DNA of 64,000 bases from Paraflavitalea pollutisoli (lineage in GTDB: Bacteria > Bacteroidota > Bacteroidia > Chitinophagales > Chitinophagaceae), in contig NZ_JARKMX010000008.1 of NCBI RefSeq assembly GCF_029360705.1, positions 2,720,202 to 2,784,201 of the forward strand, written 5' to 3'. Positions 28,611-36,585 of the stretch are shown here, in pieces; the stretch's first letter is position 1, and each line of letters begins with the position of its first letter. The position numbers were made by a program, and so were the translations under genes. The notes under the pieces were generated by a model. The model was not told the DNA's origin and searched no databases. It worked only from the letters and a program-made list of their open reading frames with translations.

Positions 28611-30575
28611 ATGAGAACATTTGCCACTTTGCTTGCTGCCGGTTGCCTCAGTGCCTCGCAGCTGCTTGCACAGACAACGCCGGTTTTTACGGTCAATGCC
28701 AGTCAGATCAACACCCCGATACAACAGACCATGTGGGGCATTTTCTTTGAAGACATCAACTTCGGCGCCGATGGCGGTATCTATGCCGAACTCGTGAAGA
28801 ACCGCTCTTTTGAGTTCGCCGCACCACTCATGGGCTGGAAAGAACAGAAACCTAAGAACGACCCCAGCAATATCCTGATCATCAACCGGGGTGATCAATC
28901 CAATAATCCCCGTTATGCCCGCATAACTGTTCGCACACCCAATGGCTATGGCCTTACCAACGAAGGTTTTCGCGGTATGGGCATCAAGGGCAACGAGCAG
29001 TATGATTTTTCCATCCTGGCACGCGTGGTAGAAGGCAACGTCAAACTACGGGTAGACCTGGTAGATGGTACAAACGGCGCCATTGGCCGCACGAGTGTGC
29101 CCCTCGATGGCAACACCTGGAAAAAATATACCGGAACCTTCACCGCCAGCGCCACGGAGGCCAAAGCCAAAATGAATGTTTGGTTTGAAGGCACCGGCAT
29201 CATCGAGGTAGACATGATCTCGCTCTTCCCGCAAAAGACCTGGAAGAACCGCCCCGGCGGCCTGCGCCCCGACCTGGTGCAATTGCTGGCCGATATGAAG
29301 CCCGGCTTCCTGCGTTTTCCCGGTGGCTGTATCGTAGAGGGCCGAGAGCTCGATACGAGGTACCAGTGGAAGAAAACGGTGGGACCGGTGGAAGACCGGG
29401 AGCTGATCGTGAACCGCTGGAATACCGAGTTCCGCCACAAGCTGACGCCCGACTATTACCAGTCTTTCGGACTGGGCTTTTATGAATACTTTCTCTTGTC
29501 GGAAGACATTGGCGCTTCGCCCCTGCCCATCATCAACTGTGGTATGGCCTGCCAGTTCAACAGCAGCGAAGTAGCGCCACTGGATGCACTGGACGAATAT
29601 GTACAGGACGCCCTCGACCTCATCGAATTTGCCAACGGAAGCACCGATAGCAAATGGGGTAAGTTGAGAGCACAGATGGGTCACCCCGCTCCGTTCAACC
29701 TGAAATTGCTGGGTATCGGCAATGAACAGTGGGGCGAGCAATATGTAGATCGTTACAAAGTGTTTGCGAAAGCGATCAAGGCAAAATATCCCGAGGTGAG
29801 GCTGATCTCGGCGCTGGGACCCAACCCCGATGGCGAGTTGTTCGACTACCTCAACCCTATCTTCCGCAGTTTGAAGGCAGATATTCTGGACGAACATTAC
29901 TACCGCGCGCCGGAATGGTTCCTGAAGCAGGCCAATCGTTATGACAATTACGACCGCAACGGCCCCAAGATCTTCGCGGGCGAGTATGCCGCGCAAAGCA
30001 AGGCAGTTGCCAGTGCCGACAACAGCAACAACTGGCAGTGTGCGATGTCGGAAGCCGCGTTCATGACTGGCCTGGAGCGCAATGCCGATGTGGTGCACAT
30101 GGCTTCTTACGCACCGTTGTTTGCCCATGCGGAAGGCTGGCAATGGACGCCCGACCTCATTTGGTTCAACAACCTGCAGAGCTATGGTACGCCCAACTAC
30201 TATGTACAAAAAATGTATGGTACCAATAAAGGAACCCATGTAGTATCGATGACGCTGAACAAGGAAACCGTGGCCGGTCAGCAGGGCCTGTATGGCAATG
30301 CGGTGATCGACAGCGTGAGCAAAGAGGTGATCATCAAGATCGTCAATACCAGCGACAAGGCCGTGACCAGTGAAGTAGCCCTGGAAGGCGTGAAAAAACT
30401 GGCGCCTGCCGCTACGGCAGAAGTGCTGAAAAATGACAACCTGCAACTGGCCAACAGTTTTGCCCAACCGGCAGCCCTGAGCCCCAGCCAGGAAACGATC
30501 AAATTGAAAGGAAAGAAACTACCGGTAACCCTGGCGCCCTATTCGTTCCAGGTGTTCCGCGTAAAAATGCTTTAA
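28611..30575 (+). CDS. GH51 alpha-L-arabinofuranosidase (long form with N-terminal beta domain)
   Basis: 654 residues with a signal peptide (MRTFATLLAAG...LLAQ). Residues ~30-230 contain the FEDINFGADGGIYAELVKNRSFEF segment and a CBM-like beta-sandwich; the barrel carries acid/base E372 (GIGNEQWG), and E458 in FAGEYA is the likely nucleophile; DEHYY with E428 is also conserved. The long architecture is the one seen in many secreted Bacteroidota and fungal GH51 enzymes. I chose ATG 28611; a TTG start at 28566 would put 15 polar residues before the signal peptide. Having two GH51 types in tandem suggests different preferences, for example polymer versus oligomer. Confidence 0.92.
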   Translation: MRTFATLLAAGCLSASQLLAQTTPVFTVNASQINTPIQQTMWGIFFEDINFGADGGIYAELVKNRSFEFAAPLMGWKEQKPKNDPSNILIINRGDQSNNPRYARITVRTPNGYGLTNEGFRGMGIKGNEQYDFSILARVVEGNVKLRVDLVDGTNGAIGRTSVPLDGNTWKKYTGTFTASATEAKAKMNVWFEGTGIIEVDMISLFPQKTWKNRPGGLRPDLVQLLADMKPGFLRFPGGCIVEGRELDTRYQWKKTVGPVEDRELIVNRWNTEFRHKLTPDYYQSFGLGFYEYFLLSEDIGASPLPIINCGMACQFNSSEVAPLDALDEYVQDALDLIEFANGSTDSKWGKLRAQMGHPAPFNLKLLGIGNEQWGEQYVDRYKVFAKAIKAKYPEVRLISALGPNPDGELFDYLNPIFRSLKADILDEHYYRAPEWFLKQANRYDNYDRNGPKIFAGEYAAQSKAVASADNSNNWQCAMSEAAFMTGLERNADVVHMASYAPLFAHAEGWQWTPDLIWFNNLQSYGTPNYYVQKMYGTNKGTHVVSMTLNKETVAGQQGLYGNAVIDSVSKEVIIKIVNTSDKAVTSEVALEGVKKLAPAATAEVLKNDNLQLANSFAQPAALSPSQETIKLKGKKLPVTLAPYSFQVFRVKML

Positions 30576-30600
30576 CCGAAACGCCATAACCGATTGCCCC

Positions 30601-31602
30601 ATGCGTATACCCTTACCCTTCTGCCTCCTCGCCGTTGCCCTGTTGCTGGCTACGCCTGCCGTACAAGCCCAACAGCCTGCGGCAGCAGGCAGCAACAATA
30701 TACAGGTACATGACCCGGTCATGATCAAACAGGACGATACCTATTACCTGTTTTGTACGGGTCGTGGTATCAGTGTATGGTCGTCGAAAGACCGGAAGCA
30801 ATGGCAACGGGAGAAACAGGTCTTCGATACCTTACCCTGGGGCGTACAGGCGGTGAAGGGGTTCCGCAACCATATCTGGGCGCCGGATATCTCGTACCAC
30901 AATGGCACGTATTACTTGTTCTATTCGGTATCTGCTTTTGGCAAGAATACGTCCTGCATCGGGTTGGCGACCAATAAAACCCTGCATCCGGGTGATCCTG
31001 CTTTTAAATGGGTAGACCATGGCAAGGTGATCGAATCGGTACCGGGCAGGGATATGTGGAATGCGATCGACCCCAATGTGATCTGGGACGACAAGGACCA
31101 GCCCTGGCTGGCTTTTGGCTCGTTTTGGAATGGACTGAAAATGGTAAAACTCAATGCTTCGCTGACGGCTGTCGACATGCCCCAACAATGGCATTCGATC
31201 GCCAGCCGCAAGCTGAGCTATTATACACCGGATTCCAGTGCCGGCGACGGCGCTATAGAGGCCCCCTTCGTGTTTAAGAAGGGGGCTTTCTATTATTTGT
31301 TCGCCTCTACCGATTACTGCTGTAAAGGCGCACAAAGTACTTATAAGATGATCGTAGGCCGCTCGGCCTCCGTGACCGGACCTTATGTCGACAAAGCCGG
31401 CGTGCCACTGCTCAAAAGCGGCGGTACCTTGTTGCTGGAAGGCGATAAGGATTGGAACGGTGTTGGCCACAATGCCGTGTGCACCTTCGATGGTACCGAT
31501 TACCTCATTTTTCATGGCTACGATGCCAATGACCGTGGCCGGTCGAAGTTGCGCATTGAAACACTCGCCTGGAAAGACGGCTGGCCGGAGGTGGCGAAGT
31601 AG
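30601..31602 (+). CDS. GH43 arabinanase-like enzyme (endo-alpha-1,5-L-arabinanase type)
   Basis: 333 residues with a signal peptide (cleavage near VQAQ). Five-bladed propeller signatures: VHDPVM with base D38, WAPDISYHNGTYYLFYSVSAFG, NAIDPNV with D157 and IEAPFV with acid E220. The SAFG and DYCC blocks are typical of the GH43 arabinanases rather than the xylosidases. It would cut the alpha-1,5 arabinan backbone while the two upstream GH51 enzymes remove side chains. Last gene of the operon. Confidence 0.88.
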   Translation: MRIPLPFCLLAVALLLATPAVQAQQPAAAGSNNIQVHDPVMIKQDDTYYLFCTGRGISVWSSKDRKQWQREKQVFDTLPWGVQAVKGFRNHIWAPDISYHNGTYYLFYSVSAFGKNTSCIGLATNKTLHPGDPAFKWVDHGKVIESVPGRDMWNAIDPNVIWDDKDQPWLAFGSFWNGLKMVKLNASLTAVDMPQQWHSIASRKLSYYTPDSSAGDGAIEAPFVFKKGAFYYLFASTDYCCKGAQSTYKMIVGRSASVTGPYVDKAGVPLLKSGGTLLLEGDKDWNGVGHNAVCTFDGTDYLIFHGYDANDRGRSKLRIETLAWKDGWPEVAK

Positions 31603-31735
31603 GCAGCCTCCCAAGCTTCTGTTAAACCCCGCTCCCCTGGCCTACCTCCCTTGGCCATGGCCCTGCTTTTGCTTACATTGGAAGACCGGCATAATAAACC
31701 GGGACGCTTATTTATTTTGAAACCAATTTCCCGAT

Positions 31736-32155
31736 ATGAAGCAGTTGATGACATTAGTACTTGTCTGCGCCAGTGTTTGCGGCATGGCTCAGTCTTATAA
31801 AGCTGATGATGTATTGGGCACCTGGCTTACCAGTAGCAAAGAAGGCAAGATTGCCATCTACAAAACCGGCACCAAATATTCGGGTAAGATCCAAAGTGGC
31901 AGTAGCAAGGAGCATTTCGATGTACACAATCCAGAGCCGGCCCGGCGCAAGGACTCGCTGATCGGACTGGTATTGCTGAAAGATTTTGCGTATGATGGCG
32001 ACGGCAAATGGACCGACGGCACCATCTACGATCCCAAGAGTGGTAAGACCTATAGCTGCAACATGACCCTCACCGACCGCAATACCCTCAAAATCCGCGG
32101 CTATATCGGCATCAGTCTGCTCGGCCGTACCGAGGTGTGGACCAGGGTGCAGTAA
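31736..32155 (+). CDS. DUF2147 secreted small protein
   Basis: 139 residues with a signal peptide (cleavage near GMAQ). DUF2147 landmarks are DVLGTWLTSSKEGKIAIYK near residue 25, the LVLLKDFAYDGDGKWTDGTIYDPKSGKTY block and LKIRGYIGISLLGRTEVWTR at the end. The family is a calycin-like beta-barrel of unknown role; a link to arabinose use is only positional. It is convergent with the Nudix regulator, 9 bp apart. Confidence 0.85.
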   Translation: MKQLMTLVLVCASVCGMAQSYKADDVLGTWLTSSKEGKIAIYKTGTKYSGKIQSGSSKEHFDVHNPEPARRKDSLIGLVLLKDFAYDGDGKWTDGTIYDPKSGKTYSCNMTLTDRNTLKIRGYIGISLLGRTEVWTRVQ

Positions 32156-32164
32156 GGGGGGAGG

Positions 32165-32869
32165 TTAAATCAAATTATGGGCGTTGGGAATGATGTTGAG
32201 GAAGTTATGGAATTTGCTGTTGTACTTACGTTTGTCCAGTTTGTAGTAGAAGGCCCCGCGTTTGGAACTTTCTTTTTCCTTTTCTTTTTGCTTCACCAAC
32301 AGTCCCGTCGACAGCACCTTCCTGCTGAAGTTGCGCTTATCGATCTCCGCGTCGTAGATTCCTTCATAGAGCGTTTGCAGTTGCGGCAGGGTGAATTTAT
32401 CGGGCAATAGTTCGAACAGGATAGGATGCAGGGCTGCTTTGTATTGGAGGCGTGCCCGGGCCATTTCGATCATGGCTTCATGGTCGAAGATCAGGCGGGG
32501 ATGCTTGCTGATGGGGAACCACTCGGCATGGTAGTCATCATTCAGCTGCTGCTGGTATTTACGAATATCGATGAGGCTGAAATAAACGATGGAAGCGGTG
32601 CGTTCGAGCGGATCACGGTGGGTGTCGCCGAAGGCATGCAGTTGTTCCATATAAACGCCGCTGAGACCGGTCAATTCTTTCAGTACACGGGCGGCAGAGG
32701 CTTCAAAACTTTCAGTAGGCTTTACAAAGCCTCCCATCAAACTCCACTTCCCACGTTCGGGCTCAAAACCACGCTGGATCAATAAAAGTTTTAGTTCCTG
32801 TCCGTCGAATCCAAAGATGATGCAATCTACGGCAACGAGCAATCGGGTTTGTTGAGAGTAGCGTTTCAT
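32165..32869 (-). CDS. araR: Nudix-type transcriptional regulator, AraR-like
   Basis: 234 residues. An N-terminal Nudix fold (1-140) joins a C-terminal winged helix (~150-220; LPQLQTLYEGIYDAEIDKRNFSRKVLSTGLL). The Nudix box reads GGFVKPTESFEASAARVLKELTG: the catalytic RExxEE core is reduced to RVLKEL, so hydrolase activity is unlikely, as in NrtR/AraR sensors. In Bacteroides thetaiotaomicron an AraR of this architecture represses arabinose genes and is released by arabinose. The locus here (araBDA, GH51, GH43, susCD) makes the same role likely. A perfect 21-bp palindrome 34 bp upstream suggests autoregulation. Confidence 0.8.
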   Translation of the reverse strand: MKRYSQQTRLLVAVDCIIFGFDGQELKLLLIQRGFEPERGKWSLMGGFVKPTESFEASAARVLKELTGLSGVYMEQLHAFGDTHRDPLERTASIVYFSLIDIRKYQQQLNDDYHAEWFPISKHPRLIFDHEAMIEMARARLQYKAALHPILFELLPDKFTLPQLQTLYEGIYDAEIDKRNFSRKVLSTGLLVKQKEKEKESSKRGAFYYKLDKRKYNSKFHNFLNIIPNAHNLI

Positions 32870-32902
32870 TACGGTCGAAATATCGATAAAAATAGTAAAG
32901 TT

Positions 32903-32923
32903 TAAATACTGGCAAAGTATTTA
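32903..32923. promoter_or_regulatory. Perfect palindrome upstream of the Nudix regulator
   Basis: TAAATACT, spacer GGCAA, AGTATTTA: 8 of 8 complementary positions. It has the same total length, spacer and TAA...TTA ends as the candidate ara operators, though the inner arm bases differ. It lies between the regulator start (32869) and the divergent beta-lactamase-like gene (32982). Confidence 0.55.
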
Positions 32924-32981
32924 TATGATGGTCATGCTCGATTTTGCGCTAAATTGGCCTTGAAGTGCTAACATTCACCGT

Positions 32982-33887
32982 ATGCGCAATACTAAAACAG
33001 CCTGCATATTCACCATCATTTATCTTATAGTGACCTCTTGCCATTCAACCAATTCCCGACTATCGCCCCAGCAACTGGCAGACAACATCAAAGCCAGGCT
33101 GGACAAGGTTCCCGGCCATTTTGGGGTAGCGTATTACGCCTCCTGGACCGGTCCGGTGTTGGTGCATGCCGACAGTGTCTTTCATGCAGCCAGCACGATG
33201 AAAACGCCCGTTATGATCGAGGTATACAACCAGGCCAAAGCCGGGCGCTTCTCACTGAACGATTCGCTGACCATTAAAAATGAGTTTTACAGTATTGTCG
33301 ACAGCAGCGTTTATAGCCTCAACGCCGCGGACGATAGCGAGCAACAGCTGTACAGCCTGATCGGCACCAAACGCAGCATCTACCAACTGGTGTACGATAT
33401 GATCATCAAAAGCAGTAACCTGGCCACCAATATGATGATCGAGCTGGTGGGCGCTAAAAACGTCACCAATACGATGCGTAACCTGTCGGCCCATTCCATC
33501 CAGGTGTTACGCGGAGTGGAAGATAGTAAGGCCTACCAGCAGGGGCTCAACAATACCACGACCGCCAATGACCTGTTGGCCATCTACGACCACCTGGCCG
33601 CACATAAAGTCGTCGATTCGGCTTCTTCTGCTGCCATGATCGGCATCCTGCTCGACCAGCAGTTCAACGAGATCATACCGGCCCGGTTGCCCGGTGACGT
33701 GAAAGTGGCCCACAAGACCGGTAATATCTCCGGCGTGCAGCATGATTCGGGCATCGTGTTCCTGCCGGATGGACGTTTTTATGCGATCGTATTGCTGTCC
33801 AAAGATCTTACCAACGAACAGGCGGGCATCGACGCCCTGGCCGACGTCTCGAAAATGATCTACGACTACGCGGTGGGGCAGCCGTAA
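32982..33887 (+). CDS. Class A beta-lactamase-like serine hydrolase lipoprotein
   Basis: 301 residues. Lipoprotein signal LIVTSC with Cys20, so probably anchored in a membrane and facing the periplasm. Class A motifs: S71-T-M-K74 (SxxK), SSN in IKSSNLATNM (SDN position), E in RGVED, TTTANDL, and HKTGNISG (KTG box). Closest in layout to the subclass A2 enzymes common in Bacteroidota, but whether it hydrolyses cephalosporins cannot be told. A TTTG (32943-32946), 22 bases, TAACATTC arrangement just before the start may be the promoter. The stretch downstream is the 11-bp-phased repeat region. Confidence 0.85.
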   Translation: MRNTKTACIFTIIYLIVTSCHSTNSRLSPQQLADNIKARLDKVPGHFGVAYYASWTGPVLVHADSVFHAASTMKTPVMIEVYNQAKAGRFSLNDSLTIKNEFYSIVDSSVYSLNAADDSEQQLYSLIGTKRSIYQLVYDMIIKSSNLATNMMIELVGAKNVTNTMRNLSAHSIQVLRGVEDSKAYQQGLNNTTTANDLLAIYDHLAAHKVVDSASSAAMIGILLDQQFNEIIPARLPGDVKVAHKTGNISGVQHDSGIVFLPDGRFYAIVLLSKDLTNEQAGIDALADVSKMIYDYAVGQP

Positions 33888-34162
33888 AGGCTCAGTGCTT
33901 CCAGTTTTAGCTCCTTTTTTGGGGCCTACAACTCCAGATTTCAGCGCCAAAACCTGCGGCTTTTGGCCGAGCCTACTCGTTTTCCCGCTCCGGCACATTC
34001 CCTTCCGCCACAAAAACTGGCGTTCGCGTTTATGGAAACAGCCACAACAGGACTCTTAGAACAGGGAGCTTTTGTATCATCCAAGGGCCTGCCTGCCCGC
34101 AACCGGGTATATCCCCTCCCCCATCCGACTGTATCCCCAATGGCCATTGACTTGTCGAACAA

Positions 34163-34269
34163 TGGTATGGGATAGGGCGGGAACTGGTATCCCTTTCATA
34201 GCAGTTCCATACCAGTCCAGTACCAGTGGCATACCAGTAGCATAGGAGTAGTACCGAGGTCAGATACCA
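34163..34269. repeat. 11-bp-phased block, TGGTAT arm and ACCAGT arm
   Basis: ACCAGT starts at 34211, 34222 and 34233, exactly 11 apart, with AGCAGT at 34200 and AGGAGT at 34244 in the same phase and ACCA again at 34266. The reverse-complement form TGGTAT starts at 34163 and 34185, 22 apart. Confidence 0.75.
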
Positions 34270-34285
34270 CCCACAATGGGTTTTA

Positions 34286-34391
34286 TTCGAAATTACTCGG
34301 TTTTTGTTCGAGGCATTTTCGTCTCTCGTTCGAGACTTCTTCGGGAAATACCGGGGGATTACCAATGAAAACCCGAACAATTCCCGAAGAA
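34286..34391. repeat. 11-bp-phased block, TTCG arm and CCCGAA arm
   Basis: TTCG starts at 34286, 34307, 34318, 34329 and 34340 (steps 21, 11, 11, 11), with CTCG at 34296. The opposing CCCGAA starts at 34372 and 34383. TTCTTCGGGAA (34337-34347) and TTCCCGAAGAA (34381-34391) form a perfect 11-bp inverted repeat. Confidence 0.75.
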
Positions 34392-34499
34392 AACCATGCC
34401 AGGAGGCGGATACAGGTAACGGAGCCCGGATTGCGATTACTGTAAAGCTATATCAGGATGATTTATTCACGGGTATAGCTATTCCAGGACGAGACAACA

Positions 34500-34569
34500 G
34501 TACACCGGATGGGCGGGGTATGTACTGGGAGTGCACGGGGAGAGCACTGCGAATGCACTGAGAGAGCAC
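34500..34569. repeat. 11-bp-phased GTAC/GCAC block
   Basis: GTAC starts at 34500 and 34522; GCAC starts at 34533, 34544, 34555 and 34566, all on one 11-base grid. Only the 34511 position deviates. Confidence 0.75.
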
Positions 34570-34723
34570 TAAACCCTGTATATTCCTGGTATAGTACCGC
34601 AGCTATTCGGGAGCTTTCCCGGAGTAGTCTCCCTACAGTACGCACCCATTAAGCGTGCATAATCCCGGCAAGGCCCCTACTTCGGGAGCGTGGTTTGACG
34701 GGTTGTAGACTGAGGGCCGGGAG

Positions 34724-34830
34724 ATTGCCTGCATATTGCCTACACACTAAGGAAATATTGCCTCCTGTCATTGACAAGCCAGGCAATGTGTAGGCAATCG
34801 GTAGACATACTGCAGGCAAACAGCGGGCAA
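34724..34830. repeat. 11-bp-phased ATTGCCT / AGGCAAT opposed arrays
   Basis: ATTGCCT starts at 34724, 34735 and 34757 (one unit missing). After a 17-base centre the reverse complement follows: AGGCA at 34781, 34792 and 34814, AGACA at 34803 and GGGCA at 34825, all on an 11-base grid. ATTGCCTACACA (34735-34746) and TGTGTAGGCAAT (34787-34798) are a perfect 12-bp inverted repeat. Confidence 0.8.
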
Positions 34831-35234
34831 TTGTACGGTTAGATTGTACCCAGCGATCGACCTCCTTCGCTAAATGCGTTTAGAAACTCGAATTTACGAC
34901 TTTATTTTAAGTACAACCCAAACGACCACCCATGATTTCACGCGCCTTCCTGAGCCTCCTAATGGCTTTTATGATTAATACCCGAAACCGGCCAGAAAAA
35001 GAGCGCAACTCTCCGACCAATCTCTGAAAAAAGCACCTGGATGTGTATCGGAGACACGAAAACGGTTGAAGGAACTGGTTCGTTAAATTGGCGATCCAAA
35101 AGCAATGAACACGGGTAATCTGGTTGTAAAATTTATGATTTGGGTGGGACAGTTACCAAAAACCAGAACCGCCTCTTCTTTCAGGTAGTGAAAGTGTAGA
35201 GACGGTTCCAGGATCTACTTTGAAAACCAATAAA

Positions 35235-35879
35235 TTATTTAGTCTGTATTTCTGGACATTCAGTAATGTCGAGGCCAGTGATACCTGCCTCTTCGAGCGC
35301 CAGCTTCATTTTCTCGCTAATGATGAACTCAATGAATCCGTAGTAAACGAAGAATAAATCATAATCAGCATATCGCTCGTTTAGCACTAATTTAGAAGGA
35401 CGAACCTTAAGTTTCAGGTTGCTATTTCCAAATGCCAATAGTTCATGCTCATCCACAAACTTTATTTCCTCGAGCCTTGTATTGAAAATATCCATGATCG
35501 CAAATACGGTTCTCTCAAAATCTATTAGTGTTTCTGGGACAACCATGTTTAAGTAATAGTAGCTACCTGCCAACTCCTCACTCTTATATTTATAAACAAA
35601 TAATGGTATTAGCTTAAACTCAGGCAACTTCATTGTCTGAATCAGTGATACAACCTTTCCATTTATAATCATCCCCCGATCCTTGAACCAGCTATTCGTA
35701 GTAAGGACATCCGTCCCTTTCGCCCTTTTGACCAGTTCATAAATTGGAATTGGATCAGCGACTTCGACAAACCGATTATGCCACAACTGTGGATTTCTCG
35801 TCACCACAACACGATAGTCATACTGAGGATATTCTCCAATCTGGTCTAATTCCGAAGACTCATAAAATTTATAAAACAT
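35235..35879 (-). CDS. Orphan immunity-protein-like gene (Imm11/DUF1629-like)
   Basis: 214 residues, cytoplasmic, no signal peptide, rich in Tyr, Phe, Glu and Lys. The pattern of an N-terminal YDYRVV stretch, a central FKLIPLFVYKYKSEELAGSYYYLNMV block and a C-terminal ISEKMKLALEEAGITGLDITEC end resembles immunity proteins of the Imm11/DUF1629 type that protect against polymorphic toxins. This is recognition by pattern, not proof. The gene is clearly more AT-rich than its neighbours, which suggests acquisition by transfer. Its ATG overlaps the TAA of a short open stretch (TAATG) that may be the remnant of a toxin gene; no intact toxin is nearby. Confidence 0.5.
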   Translation of the reverse strand: MFYKFYESSELDQIGEYPQYDYRVVVTRNPQLWHNRFVEVADPIPIYELVKRAKGTDVLTTNSWFKDRGMIINGKVVSLIQTMKLPEFKLIPLFVYKYKSEELAGSYYYLNMVVPETLIDFERTVFAIMDIFNTRLEEIKFVDEHELLAFGNSNLKLKVRPSKLVLNERYADYDLFFVYYGFIEFIISEKMKLALEEAGITGLDITECPEIQTK

Positions 35880-35986
35880 TATCCATTAGATTTAAAAACT
35901 TGCCACCTATTGCCTGCGTTTAGGTTGTCCCATGCATATTGCAATGCATTTCCTGGAGTATTACTCGCATCCGAAACGTGACTATC
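35879..35986 (-). pseudogene. Possible vestige of a toxin C-terminus upstream of the immunity-like gene
   Basis: A 35-codon open stretch without its own start, bounded upstream by an in-frame TGA (35987-35989). Its TAA overlaps the immunity gene ATG by one base. The translation includes NALQYAWDNLNAGNRW and VFKSNG, plausible for a folded globular end. Toxin-immunity pairs are usually coupled in exactly this way. The stretch is short enough to be chance. Confidence 0.3.
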
Positions 35987-36225
35987 TCAATTCCGCCAAC
36001 AAGACTGGGATGGCAAGATCCAATGTATAACAACCAGCCGTATAATCAAATTATTCAAGAAAATTAACTAACGGCAAGACAAATTTCTTTTTGTAATAAA
36101 CTATCTACTCAATCAGGCCACAACAGGCGATTATTTGTAGGATTCAAAGAATCTATTTCAATCTGAAATGGAACGCCTTCGCATATGGCCCCTTGTTACA
36201 TTATTATTTCCGGTAGCTCTCGCAC
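35987..36225. other. AT-rich gene-free segment
   Basis: The rest of the roughly 345-bp gap between the immunity-like gene and the small membrane protein. Six-frame reading shows only short interrupted stretches. It may be decayed toxin sequence; I see no promoter or repeat that I would defend. Confidence 0.35.
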
Positions 36226-36477
36226 TTACCTTGCCTTTCTACCCGCCTGCATTTTACTCCGCACAATCGTCACCACCGGAATGATCACCCACACGATGTT
36301 GATCGCCATCGAAGGGTAAGCATGGTGCCAGGCCGTATTCACGATGAGCAGCGCACTGCCTACAATATTCAACCCGTAATACGCTGCCGAGTCAACGGCC
36401 AGCTTTTTATTGAGGTTGAGCATATAGGCTACTATAATACAGACCGATCCGACCCAGCCGAGCACTTCTATAAGCAT
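36226..36477 (-). CDS. Small three-helix membrane protein (CBU_0592-like)
   Basis: 83 residues with three predicted membrane helices (about 3-20, 31-48, 55-74) and a basic C-terminal tail (MQAGRKAR). The pattern GWVGSVCIIVAYMLN then YYGLNIVGSALLIVN then PSMAINIVWVIIPV matches a family of small bacterial membrane proteins known from CBU_0592. Function unknown. Divergent from the PAS kinase gene. Confidence 0.7.
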   Translation of the reverse strand: MLIEVLGWVGSVCIIVAYMLNLNKKLAVDSAAYYGLNIVGSALLIVNTAWHHAYPSMAINIVWVIIPVVTIVRSKMQAGRKAR

Positions 36478-36585
36478 AGGGAAATGTGTTGATTTGAACC
36501 ACGCAACAAAATAAAAAAAGTATACATTATACTTAAATACAATTTCTTATCTTCGAAAAAACCCGCTACCTACCCTTTTAGCACC

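Larger units (their letters stand above)
33888..35234. repeat. Gene-free region of 11-bp-phased degenerate repeats
   Basis: 1347 bp with no convincing ORF. Between about 33905 and 34850 successive blocks of short motifs recur every 11 bases; each block has its own motif and several have an opposing reverse-complement arm. The clearest are TGGTAT/ATACCAGT (34163-34269), TTCG/CCCGAA (34286-34391), GTAC/GCAC (34500-34569) and ATTGCCT/AGGCAAT (34724-34830). Weaker signs are ATCCCC at 34111 and 34133, and CCAAAA-N8-TTTTGG at 33947-33966. Eleven bases is about one helical turn and not a multiple of 3, so the pattern is not coding. After 34860 the periodicity fades. Confidence 0.75.

Noticed and set aside
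29046-30467. 473-residue ORF on the minus strand
   Set aside because: Antisense shadow of the long GH51 gene.
34021-34561. Short ORFs within the repeat region (for example 34030-34380 minus, 34304-34561 plus)
   Set aside because: The 11-base period is not a multiple of three, and translations are incoherent.
33888-34860. CRISPR array as explanation of the periodic repeats
   Set aside because: Period is 11 bases, units are 4-8 bases and change between blocks; there are no 30-40-base spacers and no cas genes.
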